This document shows positions 36,218 through 52,200 of a stretch of 64,000 nt of DNA, piece by piece (the first letter of the stretch is position 1; the number at the start of each line of letters is the position of its first letter). Source of the DNA: Pycnopodia helianthoides. Lineage: Eukaryota > Echinodermata > Asteroidea > Forcipulatida > Asteriidae. The translations under genes were made by a program, and so were the position numbers. The stretch is from positions 21,330,815-21,394,814 of the forward strand of contig CM063244.1 in NCBI GenBank assembly GCA_032158295.1, read 5' to 3'. Under the pieces are notes generated by a model. The model saw only the letters and a program-made list of their open reading frames with translations. It was not told the DNA's origin and did not search any database.

Positions 36218-39200
36218 CTAAGCAAAAAATAAAGTAGATGAAAAAGAAGAAGAAACGAAATGAGAACAAGAAAGATTTACAATGTAAAGTTGTAATAAAA
36301 AAGAACGAAACCCCCCCCCCCCGGCCCAATACATTACAATACAATTTAAATTAATACAAGACATAGAACTATAGTATGTAGTTCTCTAAATGTGTAATAA
36401 TGAAAGCAATATATATTTTGCTTTAGGATTAAAACAGCCTCATAACTCACGAATTGCTAGCTTCAGCCTGCAATTTACCTTTAATATGGTGCGGCCATTT
36501 TGCCTTTTTTTCTATGCGACCTAATGTAACAAGCCCTCTAAACCTTCACAATTCAATGTTTCCCTACCCCAAAAACATTTACAGTAACGAAAACATTTAC
36601 TGTTCGAGTAGATGCTTCAAGGAGAACCAATCATTAAGACATAATGAGGAAAGATCGCAAGAAAATTAGAAACTCACCCCCGGAAAAGCAGCAAGTGATG
36701 AACTGTTTAGATAGATGTTATCCGATTCTAGACACACCTTGTCACCAAGAGCGTGCGATTCCGCCACACGTTCACTCATAAGTTGCAGTTCCAGTATCCA
36801 TATCGCAGGCACTGTCGATATCAAGTACATCAACACACTTGGACAAAACCTGCAACAACATAGAAACGGGTAAGGGGGGCCGTTATTTTTTAGGTTTCTA
36901 CCCTTGATAATAACACCGATGATGTGTGGAAAGGATGGTAAACTCTGTGCCTGCCGAGTTCTACAGGAATAACTCTATTACAATGTACTCGGTGGGGTTT
37001 GAACCCACGATACACGCGATCTAGAGCAGATGTCCGATTGGGCGGTTCGAATCCTGGAACTAGCAGCGGCTACCGCAACATTTAGCCTAATAGATGTACA
37101 CTCTAAAAAATAATTCCGGGTCAGAAATGACAGGGTCCCATGGGGCCTGTTTCTGGGTCAGTGAGACCCGGAATCTGTGTTAAAATAGTCAAGAAAAGGG
37201 TCAAATTGACGCAGAATCTGGGTAAATTCTCAACTAATGTACAAACAGGCTATTAAATCTGGTACCGGACCACGAGACCATGACGAAGATGTGAATTTCG
37301 AAAAGCAGCCAGACTAATCTAATTTGCGAACGTATCCAAAAATTTCGGATATGCAAATGATCCAATACCAGGGTGAGAGAGCGGTCAACCTCGTACTGCT
37401 CGACACACCCTGGGGACGAGGTTGGTAATTCCATTGCTTATAGTGCTAGTCTGACGCAGAGATCCATTTTCCAGTTGTTTTCCTTTGTTTTATAATAGAT
37501 CCGTGACTCGTTGAAATGCATGTAAGAATAATGCAACAATTAGCCTTGCCGCGCCAAAAACCAGTTTCTTTTTGTACGTACAGTTATTATTGACTACCAA
37601 CAGTAGTTTTATTTACATCGCAAAGTTACGTTTGTAATGATTTTGATGAGAACTTCAGATTATTTTTTCTTACAGGGATAAAAAAATGAAGGACACAAGA
37701 CTTTAAATACGATCAACACATCACCTCAAACACATGAATAGATTGTCAAAATGCAGTGGTTTCAAATTGCATGCTTACACTGCAAAATGTTGCTTTATGT
37801 ATACTGTTTTACATGAGTGAAGGAATTCCATGTAATGCTACCGGTTCGGGCACGGATATTCAAGGCTGTGGATACTTTTGGTAATTACTCAATTACCTTT
37901 GAACCTTACTTGGTAAGGAGCACCTGAGAGCTGCTGATAGTAAAGTATATTGTGAGAAACGACTCCCTAAAGTAATGTAGTTTTTGAGATAGGGGTAATT
38001 TCTCACTAAAATATCTGAATCTGAGAAAGGCTTCAGGCATTTGAAAGCACACAATTCTATGCAACAAGGGTGTTTTTTCTTTAAATATTTTCTTGCAACT
38101 TTGATGACCAATTAAGCCTTATTTTTCACAGGTTTGTTATTTTATGCACATGTTGGGATACACCACGTGAGTATACTGTATAGTCTTTGATAATTACCAA
38201 AAGTATATCCTGCCTTTAAGGTCACCCAATATACCGAGGTACGGAGAATTCAACCGGCCGACAACGGACCGCCCGAGTTGTACAGGAAAATCCTTCGTTT
38301 GGTTTTATTGTCGGAATAAAAGTAGATAATTGAAGTTGAAAGAGCACGTATATAAAAGAATGATCCTCAACCCCCGAGGCATGCCCAGCAGACGCCACAG
38401 CTTAGACTTCATCATCAAATGATTTTCAGGGATGAGTAGCAAATTAAACTTAATGAAGAGAGACACACTTTGCTGATATAAATTGGTCGCCAAACGTTGG
38501 GCCATTGCGATGAGACGGGCGAGCATCCGTCTCCAGACGTAGCGCCCATGCTGCGCAAGAATTCATCAAGATCAATGCTATATACGATTGTAGACACCAC
38601 GTTTGCGAGATACGAATGTTACTCATGGACTCGTGTTCTTGTTGCACAGCAGTTTGCAATCGATGCAGAAGGCTTTAGTTGGTTTTGGCTGTAGAACGTG
38701 TTTTAGTCCGCGGGCAGTATGGTCCGTCCCTACCGTGTCCACACCCTGTCACTTACGCACACGTGCTCACGCATGTTTGTCGACCCGGATATATTATGAG
38801 CGCTGCTCTTTGATTTAACGTGTTGGGAATTCGCGACGTCCCGGTTGGTTTCGTACTCAAAAATCAAATTTTGCCACTGAACCGCCCAGGTCCCTTTAGT
38901 TAACTTGAGCATTCCACATCAATGGTTAAATTCTTCACTGTCAACGGATAGACGCACAAACACACCGCTTTGAGTACATCAGTACATTAGTTCCTTTAGG
39001 CTGCCCTTAATACAAAAAGTAGAAGTATAAATTTAAACTTGTGGGATGCATTGTATTTGTGGCACTTGTTATCAAAGTTAACGCGAACCAGAGATTATTC
39101 CCAATAAACGAAACCATTAGTTGACACGAACATTTCCAACAGAGGGCGCTGCACTAAGGTGTTCTTTACGTACACTTATGTCTTATCATTTTAAAATTTA

Positions 39201-42200
39201 CTTTCATTTTCAATTCAGTCATCATCGGATACCTTCGGCCGTTATACCTCATTTGCAAGCCTATAAGCATCTTCACATTTAAATTTATGTGTTGATTTGA
39301 TAGGAACGCAATACTTGCTGCCACCCGTCACTAACGTTTTCAATTTTACACTAAGGCATCAGTGTGTGGAAGAACCTGCTCTTTAGGGTAATTAGCTATA
39401 ATATATTGCGGTATTGTTCCTCATATCTGATATACCTAGGGCATAGAAAACCAAAAGGTGAACCTACATGAGTATGGTTACACCTGTATCTATCTGTTCC
39501 ATGGAACCCAGCCCTGGAACGTACAATGTAAATCTTGTTGTAAACCTAGGGTACAGGCCAATGTAATGCATATAGAGATTTTAAAGCGACTTCTAAACAT
39601 TCAATCACAAAACAAATGTTCAGTGTATGTAAGTAACAAATATGTATAGCACATGATCATGTGGTCATCATGCATGACATGTACAAAATGGCGAACAAAC
39701 AAAAAAAATAACTGTACGGGAAGTTAAGCTATAATCTATAAGTATACTATTTTTTACGAGGGTAGGCCTACCCTGGAAATCTCAACAGGATATTACATAA
39801 AATACGAATGCTACAACATGAGTTGCAAAAGTTACAAGAATTTGAAGGAGTAAACACAGGCATAATACGGATAGACTCTATTGGCGTTGGGAAGGAGGTT
39901 ATCGTGAAGGAGGTTACGGTTTTGGCACATTTTTAATGACATTGTAAGAAATGCCAACATGGGTTGCATTGGCAGTTTTTCCCACGGTTTATTGCTGTTA
40001 AGGGTGTTCGATGTTAGTCTAAGTTATTGTTGCTGAAATCATTGTGGTTGAACGAGGAACATGGTCCCCGTGTTTCCAAACTAAAGAAGAAGAGAAAAAA
40101 ATGCCACTGTTGGTTTGAGTAGGAAATTCAATACCACGGTTAGCCTAGTGCACTCGGGTTAATACAGACGGGAACTAATTGGTGTCTAGAAACGATACGT
40201 GTGAGCGCGACACCTGTTTTAACTGTGGCAGTCACGTAAGCGATTCTTCGTGCACGAATGTTCCCCCGAACAGCATGCCTCAATGACAAATCAAAGATCA
40301 AATATTTATAATAGCTTCCGAGTCACGCCTTAAACACCGCCGTGAATTCTGCGTGAACAATATTCATCAATACAGTAGCCCCCTTTACGTTTATTATTTT
40401 TCATACCGTAACCTAATTCTCTAATACCGTGTAGTATAGAGGTGAGCTGCACTTTTGCGGTGGATATACATAGACTGCTCTTGACTTAGCCTTTTGGGGT
40501 TCTCTCGTAAATTAATTTTTAATTAAATTGCAGATTCTTAACTCGTTCTGATCTGTGTTCTTGATAAAATCTGGGAGAGAGGGGCACGTGAAGTATTTAG
40601 CGTTAACAAAAAAACTGATTGAAAAACACCTAAGCAGGATATTTTAGTATCAACCAGTGGCGCATCAAGTTAAACTCAATTCGGCATTTGACCCATATAA
40701 GTGACAAATAAATAAAAACATACAAGTTTGGAACAATTGTTTAAATCACAGACAATCAAGAACTGATAATGAAGAAAACAAAACAAAACAGTGGAATGGA
40801 GCAAACAAATTTGGGGGAATTTTCAGGAGCAAAGAGGACTGCAGATACAAACCGGCACAATTTGCAGCAAAAACCAAAGCAACAAACAAACAAATACTAA
40901 CAATTTAACTCAAAGATGAACACGTTGAATGAAAATAATAAATTTGCTAATATAATAATAATAATAATAACAACACTATCTATAAAGGTGATATTTATAA
41001 TAACAATAACAAGAAGGAGTTAAGCATTATGATGATGTGTCAAATGCATAATGCAGAGTTGAGAATAAAACACGGGGACAAAATATGGTTCCGGGACACC
41101 AGTCAGTAATGAGTGCGAGCGTCGATGAGTTTCGTTAACAGAAGTTGATAGCGACAGTGATGTGGATTTCTTGGTGTTGAAGCAAAGCTGTGCACTGAAA
41201 GAGCTGCGACAGGAGGAACCAGTTTTCATTGGTCACGTGGTTGCTGGACGCCATTTTCGGTCCCATTGCAGCACAACCCAATGTGCAGTCTAGTCTGGCA
41301 CCCTTCGTGCGCACAATCATGCGTTTTCGGACGTAAATTTGCTTCTAGTCGCAGTTGTCACAATTCTCTTATTTACGGCTCTGGCGTTAAGACAATCTAG
41401 GAACTGGGCAACACGTTTTGTCGAGAGAGGTTGAACATGATAAAGTTCCAAAAATATTGTTTTCAACGAACAATTTTTATTATTGTCCTTTGCCCAGCAT
41501 CCCCATGATGACTGCATTCTAAAATGTTTTTCATTAACAACTTAAACTCTAAAACCACGACTATTTGTTCCTGTTTTTTAAATATTTTTCTTGCATTACT
41601 CTATCTGGAAATGTAACTTTTTTAGCCGGCAACTCTAGTTATTTACGCCATAGTACTTTTCCCAACAGAACTTGTCATTCAATTAATGTTAGGACCATTG
41701 ATTTCCTGAAAGAAAGTGACTTGATAAAGATCCAGAGCCTGCAAAAAAACCCAACACATTGGCATTGTTTATTGTGTCCTTGATGGAGACGACTCTAATA
41801 ATGTTTATTTTTACCTGCCCAAATATTTGATCTTAATTTTTGTTAATTACATAACATAGTGACATCCTTGAATTATCTGGCGGCACTTCAAAGAGGCATG
41901 TAGAAAACTTGACCACGCTATGGACATCAACTAACTAGTAATAATGCTGATTATAGAAACAGATATAATTGTTTTGATTTGGTCATTACGGTCTTCCATT
42001 ATTTTTTTATTGACTTTATCGATATAATTTTCTCTTTTTCAAAACGAGTGATATGACCTAAATATCCAACAGTGATTCCCCCGAGATGATCTTACCATGT
42101 GTGCATCAAGCCACGCATGTTATAATTAGGAGTGAATTGTCTTCCAAGGTCTAAATTGATGAAAAAGCTGGTACAGTCCAAACAGAATCAAGCCGTCGTA

Positions 42201-45200
42201 GCCTCCATCTTTCAATTAGCGATCCAGTCAGCAGGCCCGTTCCTTGGTTCGCGAATGTACTCAAATTTACACTAACCTTTAAATTAAAGTGGTAGGCCTA
42301 TATGTTGCGTCGCTGCGCGTTATGATTATTTATTAATTTTTCCTCCATTGTGATGCAATAAACAGACATCGGAATAGATGCAAACAAGTATTTGACCATA
42401 TCTGAGGGTTTACGGACACCAGACATGGAAGTAGTTATAATACAAGATGTAACCTACACACTCGATGACATCTGCTTATCAACATGTTGAGCAGTTAAGC
42501 ATGACCGAATGTTGCAATGCGGTAGCAATAACTGTTTTATGAATTACGTTTTGTGATGCACTCATTTTCCAATGGATAGAGTCCTCGCGAAAGTGGCAAA
42601 ACATTACAAGTCTCTAACCTCACGTCGAAATGGTGTAAAGTTTCAATTTATTTTATACTCTTTCAGAGCGAAGCATGACGTCATTGGATGTCAACAACAA
42701 ATGAGTTTCTCCACTCAAGAGGAATTTGTGCGTCAGTCAAAAGGTCAAATTCAATGCTTTTTTGATTGATTACAATCAAAATACGGGGAAGAACTTAAAA
42801 TTGCTGGTACAAAAATGAACAGAGTTGTATATTTGAAATTTTAACTTCATTTGATGTTTTAGGATGTTGACAATATTTGCACTGGAAGGGTATCGAATAC
42901 AATGGCATTTTACATCATTTTAGTGCAATTTTCTCCGCGTTCATAAGGGCTCTATCCTTTGGAAAATGGGTGTATACAAACAATATTGGAGCTATTTCAA
43001 ACTCAGTAACAAATAAGATTGCTCTTTACATAAAGTTAAAGGTATTACACAGGATTGGTAGAGCCGGCAAAATAGTCGCAGACAGTGTTCATGTTTTGTG
43101 TGATCAACCATACAGGAAATAACAAACCTGTGAATATTTGGGCTTAATCCGTTGTGTGAGTTGGGAGAAAATTGTGAAAAACCATGACAACTTTCAGCAT
43201 GTAAACACATTGTCCTTAATTTTGGTTGTACAATTAGCTGTTGCATGTGGTTTTAGAAAAAAAAGGTTTTCAGATACAAATTATTTTCTCGACTATGTCT
43301 TCAATTCAGAGGGTTATTTTACAGATAAAATAGTTTTAATAATTATGAACTTCATAATCAGTAAGCTTTTAGACTATAAAATTAAACAGTTGTTTTTTAT
43401 TTTACCAATCCTTTATAAAACTTTTAAAGATTAATCTGTGATTTTCTGTGAATTTTTCCCCCATATAGTTTGTTTGCATTTCTGGCTGTATACTGGGGTT
43501 GTATTTATGTTTTTATATTTTATATCTTAACTTTTTTACACAAAATTTTTATATTTTTTGTATGTATTATGATATACCTGAATAAAGTAGTGATTATTGT
43601 TACTAAACTTTCATTTTAACCTTTTGACTTATCCATTTTTCTTTCCCGACTTCCCTTCATTTCTTACTTAAAGACACTGGACACCATTGGTAATTGTCAA
43701 AGACCAGTCTTCTCAATTGGTTGGTGTGTCTCTACATATGGATACAATAACAAACCAGTAAAAACTTGAGATCAATTGGTCATCGAAGTTGCGAGATAAC
43801 TATGAAAGAAAAAAACACCCTTGTCACACGAAGTTGTGTGCTTTCAGATGGTTGATTTCGAGACCTCAAAATCTAATTCTGAGGTCTCGAAATCGAATTC
43901 GTGGAAAATTACTTCTTTCTCGAAAACTATGCTCACATCAGAGGGAGCCGTTTCTCACAATGTTTTATACTGTCAACCTCTCCCCATTACTCGTTACCAA
44001 GTAAGGTAATAATAATTATTTTGAGTAATTACCAATAGTGTCCACTGCCTTTAATCCAGTGTCAGCGTGTGTTATGATGATGTTCTCCTACAATTATTTT
44101 TTTAATTATAAAATAATGCTCTAGGAATGAAATGAATGACTAAGATGATAAACGCTGATAACTTTGATCTCTTTGATACCCCCCAGGCTAAAAGAGTCAC
44201 CTCATGCAACAAGTATGCAAAGACCAATGACTTTGAAGGTTGACAGCAATACCTCAAGACGCATTAGGCTGACTTAAGATGAGGTTGTCTTAATTGAAAA
44301 TCTGGTCAATCACAATTAGATCAAAACCTGAACGCTCATTTTCATGATATCTGTTTCTCCATCCAGTCGTACAAAATAAAGAGGACAATTAGAAAAACGA
44401 AATAATATACGGTTGAGCAATCACACTTTGTCATTCTGGAAGTATTAAGGTACCGTGATCCTCGTTCATGTGCCTCAAGGCATTATAAGGGCCAGAATTC
44501 TCTGCTATCTAGTAACTCATGACACACGATGTAGTATTTATAACATGAAGTAAACTCCCAATGTATATGACCCGGTTTTTCCCTGAAGAAGTAAATGAAA
44601 TCATCTTTTATTTAATATTCAAAGGTATAAACATTACAGGTTTGAGAAGCATTATTTAAGCTGTTTCGAGGCACAAACGTCACGCTAAACGTAATTAGTT
44701 GGTCCAAATCGCTTTGATGAGATAAAACTCTATGCAATTTAATCCCAATCAATCTAATCAAATTCAATTCAATTCATTTATGACTAATATAATTCAATCA
44801 TACACAAATTGTTTAAATTCGTCCAACTCTTTATTATTTGCGTATCAGAGACCAGGGCAGATTCATGGCGGCTTGTGTTTAAAATAGATTACTAAGAACT
44901 ACACATAATATATATGACTATTTAGCAGTAATGTTGGCCTTGCTTATAAAGACACGCCCCCATCTTCAAACCAGCATAAGAGCCAATGTGAATCACTTAA
45001 CTCCGTGGATGGACATACAAGAAGAAGAACAATTCAAACAACCAACAAACACCCATAACCTTCTAACACCCTCAACAAACAACCATGCTTCGAGGAAACA
45101 CAGCTCAAGAAACGTAAACAAATGTTTTTATCGAGGATAGGCCTACTGATTGAACCGAGGAGCACGTTTGCCGGCAGAAAGAAAGTGTAAACAGAAGACA

Positions 45201-48200
45201 GGAAGTGTGGCCGACAGCCCTACCGTAATCTGACCCCCATAACAAAAACACTAATTAGCTAATAACTAATTAATTTGTTAATCAAATGTTTTCATACTTT
45301 GTATGGAGAAAACAAACTGGAGAAAAAAATCACTTGTCTGAGAAACTTCGTTCAGCCCGATCAGCTGTTTAGGATACATCATTCCGGTGCCTTTGGGTCA
45401 TTACACTGCACAATCTGGGGGTGTTAAATGATTCTTTCCGGTATCTATAATGTGACAACACCGCCATGATGTTAGTTATCCCCATTTTCTATATCAGTCG
45501 TCGGTGAAATTAACACCGTGTCGGTGGTGTCAGATAAACAGACACCAAGAGAATCAATTTAACACTGGGGTTTTTGCAGTGTATACTGTAAAAACACTTA
45601 GCCTCCTGTGATGGAATGTAGTTGTTTTCAGCATTAATTATTTTTAATGATCAATAGATACACCCCTTTAGAATAACTTCAAGAAGATGTAAGAATATGT
45701 TTTTGATTAGTGCAAACAGAGCGTTGTTCTGTGACTGTCAGCAACATCTACACCCTGCACATGATAATTATTATTATAATTTGATATAATTCATCTGGAA
45801 GGGCTTACAATGTCTGCTTTGTTGCTGTTATAAAAGGAGTATTTCAAACCGAAAGAAGATTGCTTTATTACGGGTTGATCACAAATCAAATCAATCAGCA
45901 GTTGAAATTATAATGATAGTGAAAAGCATTTATGTCCAACTTAATGCGGACTGCGAAAGCGGAGCTATCTTTCTTTGCGTCACAGCGCACCGTAATTGTT
46001 TTGCGTCACGTGAAAGATCGCTTGGACCGCGGGCTTAATGCGCCATCGATCTACTTCACTTTGGCGCAGGAGGGGGGGGGGAGGTATTAAACACAGAAAG
46101 AAGATAATTTTAAGTTCAACAAAAGTTCACTCAACGTGATTAAAAATATAAACTTTGCCAACATATCAAATAGTCATCAGGTTACATCAGTTTACGTGCC
46201 ATGTTATTCAACCCCTAGTCGAACATGTTGAAATATGTACGGTACCCATGTGAATAAAACATGAATTGCCAATTAAGCTATAGTGGCGGCATTTTCCCTT
46301 TACAATGACATAACTGGTGTGCCTGTACAGTTGCGAAAGCACTTCTGCGATGTTGCAGGCTCATTAATTTGTCGGTGGTGTTATTGCGTGTGGTTTCACT
46401 TGGGTAGGTGCAGCACATTTCCAGATTGTGCAATAAGTGACGAGTGATGTGGAAAGACGCAACTGACAAGTGGTAATTGAAGTCACTGTGTTACGTATGT
46501 TAGGAAAAATGCAATTCCATACAACAACATGATCGAGAAACATTTGTGGAGATTGGCATTCAAACTTAAAGGCACACACCTAAAGGTGTCAATGACAATT
46601 CCCAAGGTACTCGAGCATCAATGATACCAATATCAAATATCAAGTTTGAACAATTTTTAATTGGTGTCACATTAATGAGAAATAACTGGGATTACTGTTG
46701 GCTCGCTCTTGTTTTTTTAAACTCCAGATGTCTGCCTGAAACGTGTCGAGTCATGGAATCCCAAATTGCAAGCGGATAGACAAGTTTATTAATTGGGACG
46801 ATCATGATTTTTTGAACAAGTAGTATATCACTTGCAAAGAGTGCCATCTGTCCGAATTTTTAACGTGGATTAACAAAAAATAAATCAGTCGGAGAAAATG
46901 ATCTTTAGAGAAGTTTACCAGAGCGGAATGGGGGAAAATTGATTATCGTCTACTGCTTTTGAAAAGGACACACATTTACCCAAGGGTTTTGACTCCGAAA
47001 TTTCTAGTTATAGCTAACAAATTAGTTTAAAACTAAACCAGCATAGTTAAAAGGCACTGTATACTTTAGGTAATTGAAGAAACGACTTCCTCTGAAGAAA
47101 TGTATAGTTTTTGAGAAAGAGTTAATTTTTCTTTAATTTCTCAATAAAATAACTTGAACCTGAAAAAGGCTTCGTGAAGCCTTTTTCAGGCATTAGAAAG
47201 CACACAATTCCATCAACAAGTTCTTTGTTGTTGCTTTATTTATTTTCTTGCAACTTCGATGACCAATTGAGCCCAAATTTTCACAGGTTTGTAAGTTTAT
47301 GCATATGTTGGGATACACCAAGTGAGGATACTGGTCTTAGGCAATTACCAAAAATATACCCGCCTTTGAGCACTGAGCAGTTTTATTTTGTGTCGATATT
47401 CATCTCACGGTTTTCCTATCCACTGTCTCTGTTCTTTTGATTGACTTTGTTTTTCTGTAGTTGTTTACACTTGTTGCGTTAAACTTTAATACATTTTTTT
47501 TACCTCCTGTAAACTCCACATAATTCAGCTCTGTGCTACCAGTTGGATTTTTTTAGATGAATTTGAAATGAGCCTGTGTAGGCTTAAGTCTAATTTGTTA
47601 ATTGTATAACATTGACTATACGTCAGTAAACCACATTCATGAGCGAGTTTTGCGCATTATCCAAATGCGACCATTCAATGTTTTTTATATAATACTAATA
47701 CAACTGACGTGTTTACATATTACATTGAACGCTGGTACAAACTTAGCACGGCTATTTTCCACGTGTATATTTTGCGTACAATGTGCGCAAACTTACAAAC
47801 ATTAAATAAGCGAGGAAAAGGTCTCTATGTTTGCATATTATGACATGTTTTTTTTTCTTTCTTAACAAGTCAAACTATCTAGTAGTGCATGGATAGCTAC
47901 AAATACGACGTCCGTGGAAGTCGTGTGGTATTTGATATCCGTCAAGTTTCTTAAGGCGTCTGAGTGGATCTGGATGCAGAGGGAATAGCCTCAGTGAGGG
48001 CAAACTGACCTCAGCAAGATGTTTTAACTGTGTATTGTTTAAATTAGTGTACTAGTTGACAACGGTTTTTACATTTTACGGTTTTCTCGAAATGTTTTAT
48101 TCTTTGAGATTCTCTTCTTTTAAAATATCAAAACATTTCCATTTCTTTCAACGACTATTGTTATTATTTTTTCTCTCAAAATAATGAACATACACTGTGT

Positions 48201-49238
48201 TTTAAAGGAACATTACAGAATTGTTTTTTGCTAACAAAACAGTTGCTTGCAGTGAAAGCACTTTATGTAATCCACCATATACATACACTGACAAACCTGT
48301 AGAAGTTTGAGATCGATCGGCCATCTGGGTCACGAGAAAATAGTGAAAAACCGATTACACATTTGCATGAAATCATATGGATTCAACAAATGAATAAAAC
48401 GCTCACTGAGCGATAAACTCCAATCGGAAAATTAGTTTAATGATTTCTCATCAAATATGGCATTTCAGATAGAAAAATTTCAAGGGATGTTTTCTACTAG
48501 CATCATCATTAGACAGTGTAAGTTTTATGTAAATCTGTGATCAAAAAGTATATTTTACAAGTTGTTTTCTTACAAGTTCTGTAATGTTCCTTTAAGAGAA
48601 AAAAAGAAGAACAAAAAACCCGGTTCGCCTGCATCAAATTCTCGTGCGTACTCGCGTACATTGCTTTATCGCGTAAAGGAAACAAACTCGCGCACTTTTT
48701 TTACGGATCCCAATGTGTTCAAATACACGTGAGATTTGCACAGTCTATTCTCGCTCACACCCCCCCCCCTTCCAATGAAAATGTCAAGTTACACAATTAT
48801 TAGCAGGTGAATCTGTTGTGCAATTTCCGGCTTAACTCTTAGAAACGAATCTCAGAAGAATCATAAAAAAACCTACAGTACTGAAGGCCCCTACATGGCC
48901 TGAATACACTGGGACATATAACTCTCAGCTGATGTAGAACCTTCATCAAGGACGGACCGGATTACAGATAAAATTCAAATCGATGTCCACGATACAACTC
49001 GATAAGAGACGACTCTGAAGAAAACAACGGAAGGTGGCAGGAGTCAGATGATGGTCTAATTGTCTTTACCTCCCCGCCAAATGGTATAGTTAAAAACACC
49101 TGAGGACCAGTTCGAATTCTCTGCAAGTGGTCCGCTGCACTCTAAAAACTCCCGGGTAAGAACTGAGCCAGATTCCGGGCCCCTAGGAACTAAACCCATT
49201 TCAGGTACAGTATGACCCGCAATCTGTGTCAAAATACT

Positions 49239-49269
<31 letters not shown>

Positions 49270-52200
49270 GTCGAACTGGCGCAGAATCCGAGCTAAATAT
49301 CTATTTTGTGACCAGTTCCCGGGTCAGCCTGACACAGAAATGGGTCAGCACCCCTCCCTGGAACCTGGAATATGGGGCAATTCTGACCCGGGAGTGTGTA
49401 TGTTTTTTTTTAGAGTGCAGGCACGGTTCTCCCTTATACAGAGGTCCGAGGACCCGTTTGAAATTCTCTCCAAGTGGTCCGGCTGGCTATAAGCGAAGTT
49501 TCTACATTTAATATGAAATATGGACTGACGGGCATGTGAAAGGACAAGGCAACTGGTCCTGCTGGCTAACAACTTGCAAAGTTATTGGGCAACCACTGCC
49601 AGGTTATTTCAGATAACAAGAGACTGAGCACGTTTTTGCTGCATATTGAATTGACTCAATCAATCAACGCGAAGTAAAATTGCCGTGATAAAGTGTTATT
49701 TATTATTGGAGAAAATGGATTTCTGTCAAAATGCACAAGATGCAAATTACAGGGAAACCCTTGCACCCGTTCAGCTACGAGTAAGCTGTTGAGAGTTCAT
49801 GTGTTATTTTTTTATTAGAATGGGGACAACATCAAAAGCATTTGGTGGTACCATAACGGAGCTTGCAATGTGCGGAAGGCTCACCAATCTTCCCCTTCTA
49901 AAGCCAACTGTTTTTAATGAAAACTCACAAGACGCACGACATATCAAAAACGAAACCGGAACACACTGAAACCGTATCAATAGGTGTACGTGACACCACT
50001 TCCCCCCATGCCGTCGAATCGTCGTAATCTAGTTAATAGAAAATCCCAAGATGGCCCTTTTTTAAACATTTGTTCGAAAGTATTGGATGACGGACAGTTC
50101 AAGCATGATCAAGATTGAGATCTGGGCTCCGGCCGCCTGATGTAATTAGGGCCGCGAAATGAATTGCTTGCCTGTAAATAACAGGATGGCCCCGACTTCC
50201 TTTGCACGTTGTTGAAATTACAAACCCTCTCCAACACCAACAAGATACCATGTGAGAATTAGGAAAATTTATTCCTCCCTCCCCCTTCTTTGTCTTTGGT
50301 GTCTTTCCGCTCATTAAACACCCATGTCCCTATTTTAGAATTGCATAATCAAGTTCAATTATCAGGGAAGAGTCAACGAAACACATTTTTCTGACCGGTC
50401 TTTATTGAGTATCACTGGTTCACTAAACCCTATACATGTAAGTCGTCGTGAGCTTTAAAAAAAAAAAAAAAAAAACCTCCAGCTGTTTTCCCCCCACGTG
50501 CATATTTTCTCCTGTATACCCATTATTATTGACTTAAATTTTGACCGTGTGATATCAAGCAGTACATTTGGACTCCGTCGGTCTCAACAAGAGGGGTCTC
50601 TACACAGAGTCAGGCATCGAGAGGCGTGAACCGGGAACATCGACTCGTTACAGATGCTTGCACACTGGACTAACGCGATTAAAGAAGACGGCTTAAATTG
50701 CACTTTAACTGGTTAACCCTTTTTTTTCGTCTTCCCATGTCTCCAGGGCGTAAAGTGTATTGCAGTATATTGCCCACGTGCCCCCGTCTCCTCTTCTATT
50801 CTATTCCCCTAGTTAGCTTTCCATAAAATAAAAATACACATTAGAGAATAGTTTCATTTCAATCATTCATGTACACTTATCTTGTTCCCCTTTAAGCTCC
50901 CGTTCAATTCGCCAGAGAGTAATTACATTCCAATTATTTTTTTTCTGCATTTACTTTATTCCCTAAAAGCTTTTCATACAAAAACATACATCAGAGAGGG
51001 AGAGTTGTCTTAATTCCAATATGTTTTTCTTGTCTGCGTTCCCCCCACAAATGAAAGCTTTCCATACAAAAAAACATACATTACAGGGTAGTATTATTTC
51101 AATCATTTATTGTCTGCGTTTTGTTTTCTTCATTCTCTTTAAAGGTATTATACAGGATTGGTGGGGCTGACAAAACAGTCGCAAACAAAGTTCATGTTTT
51201 GTGTGATTAACCATATACATGAAATAACAAACCTGTGAAAATTTGAGCTCAATTGGTCATCGGAGTCACGAGGAAATAGTGAAAAGAGACCTTATGTGTT
51301 TTCTGTTTTTCAAACATCGAGTTTATTATCGCGCGCGATAAAAACTATTGTTTCGTTCATTCCTCAGAAACGATAGCATTTCAGGCAGAAATATTTGAAG
51401 GAACACTTTCTACCCTTTCTTACTTTAAATCATGTAAGTTGTGTGTGAATCTGTGAACATTGTGTTTTTCGATCTTACCAATAGTGTACAGGGCCTTTAA
51501 AAGGAAGGTTATACGATTGGTAATCACTCTAAAAAAATTAATGGCAATAACAACTTACTTGGTTAGAAGTACAGCAACTTTCGATAGTAGGCCTATAAAG
51601 CATTTTGAGAAATAGTTCAATTCAAAAAAATGTGGTTATGTAAAAAGATGTCGGTTTTTATCCCCCAAAATTTGAGTCTGCAGATTGTGTATTCCTATTA
51701 GGGGTTATTCTTTATGCGTGGACATATTCGCTGCGGATTTTGGCGATATTTCAAAAAACGCGACCACCTTTTGAAATGAAATTTTTACAGGTTAGTTTTA
51801 TTGTATATATCTACATTTATATAGGATTAAAACAATCAAACGGTCCCAAAGCCAAAGGTAAACTTTGCCTTTAAGCTTTCAATACAAAAATGTACTTTAA
51901 AGGGTAGTTTCATTTCAATCGTTCGTTTTTAATGAGAATTACGACAACATTTCAGTTGGAAACTTGTTTCACAGTAATAAGGTACTTTCCCAGGAATTCG
52001 GCTGCTTTGGAGAACTGTTCCAATTTGGGCCTAATTTCATATAGCTGCTTAAGCACAAAATTTAGCTAACCAAAGCATAAATGTGCTTACCAGAAACAGG
52101 CTACCATTATGTACCATTATTTTCACTGGTTTCCTGCTACTTAGCAGAAACTTGTTAAGCAATAGTTTCTGCTTAGGCAGCTCTATATGAAATCGGGCCC

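Noticed and set aside
35666..36232. 188-codon plus-strand reading frame
   Set aside because: It is antisense to TMEM26 exon 3, whose minus-strand product has clear family motifs and membrane segments.
37002..37055. tRNA-like segment with GGTTTGAACCC complement
   Set aside because: A T-arm-like motif is visible, but no convincing D-arm or acceptor stem could be drawn.
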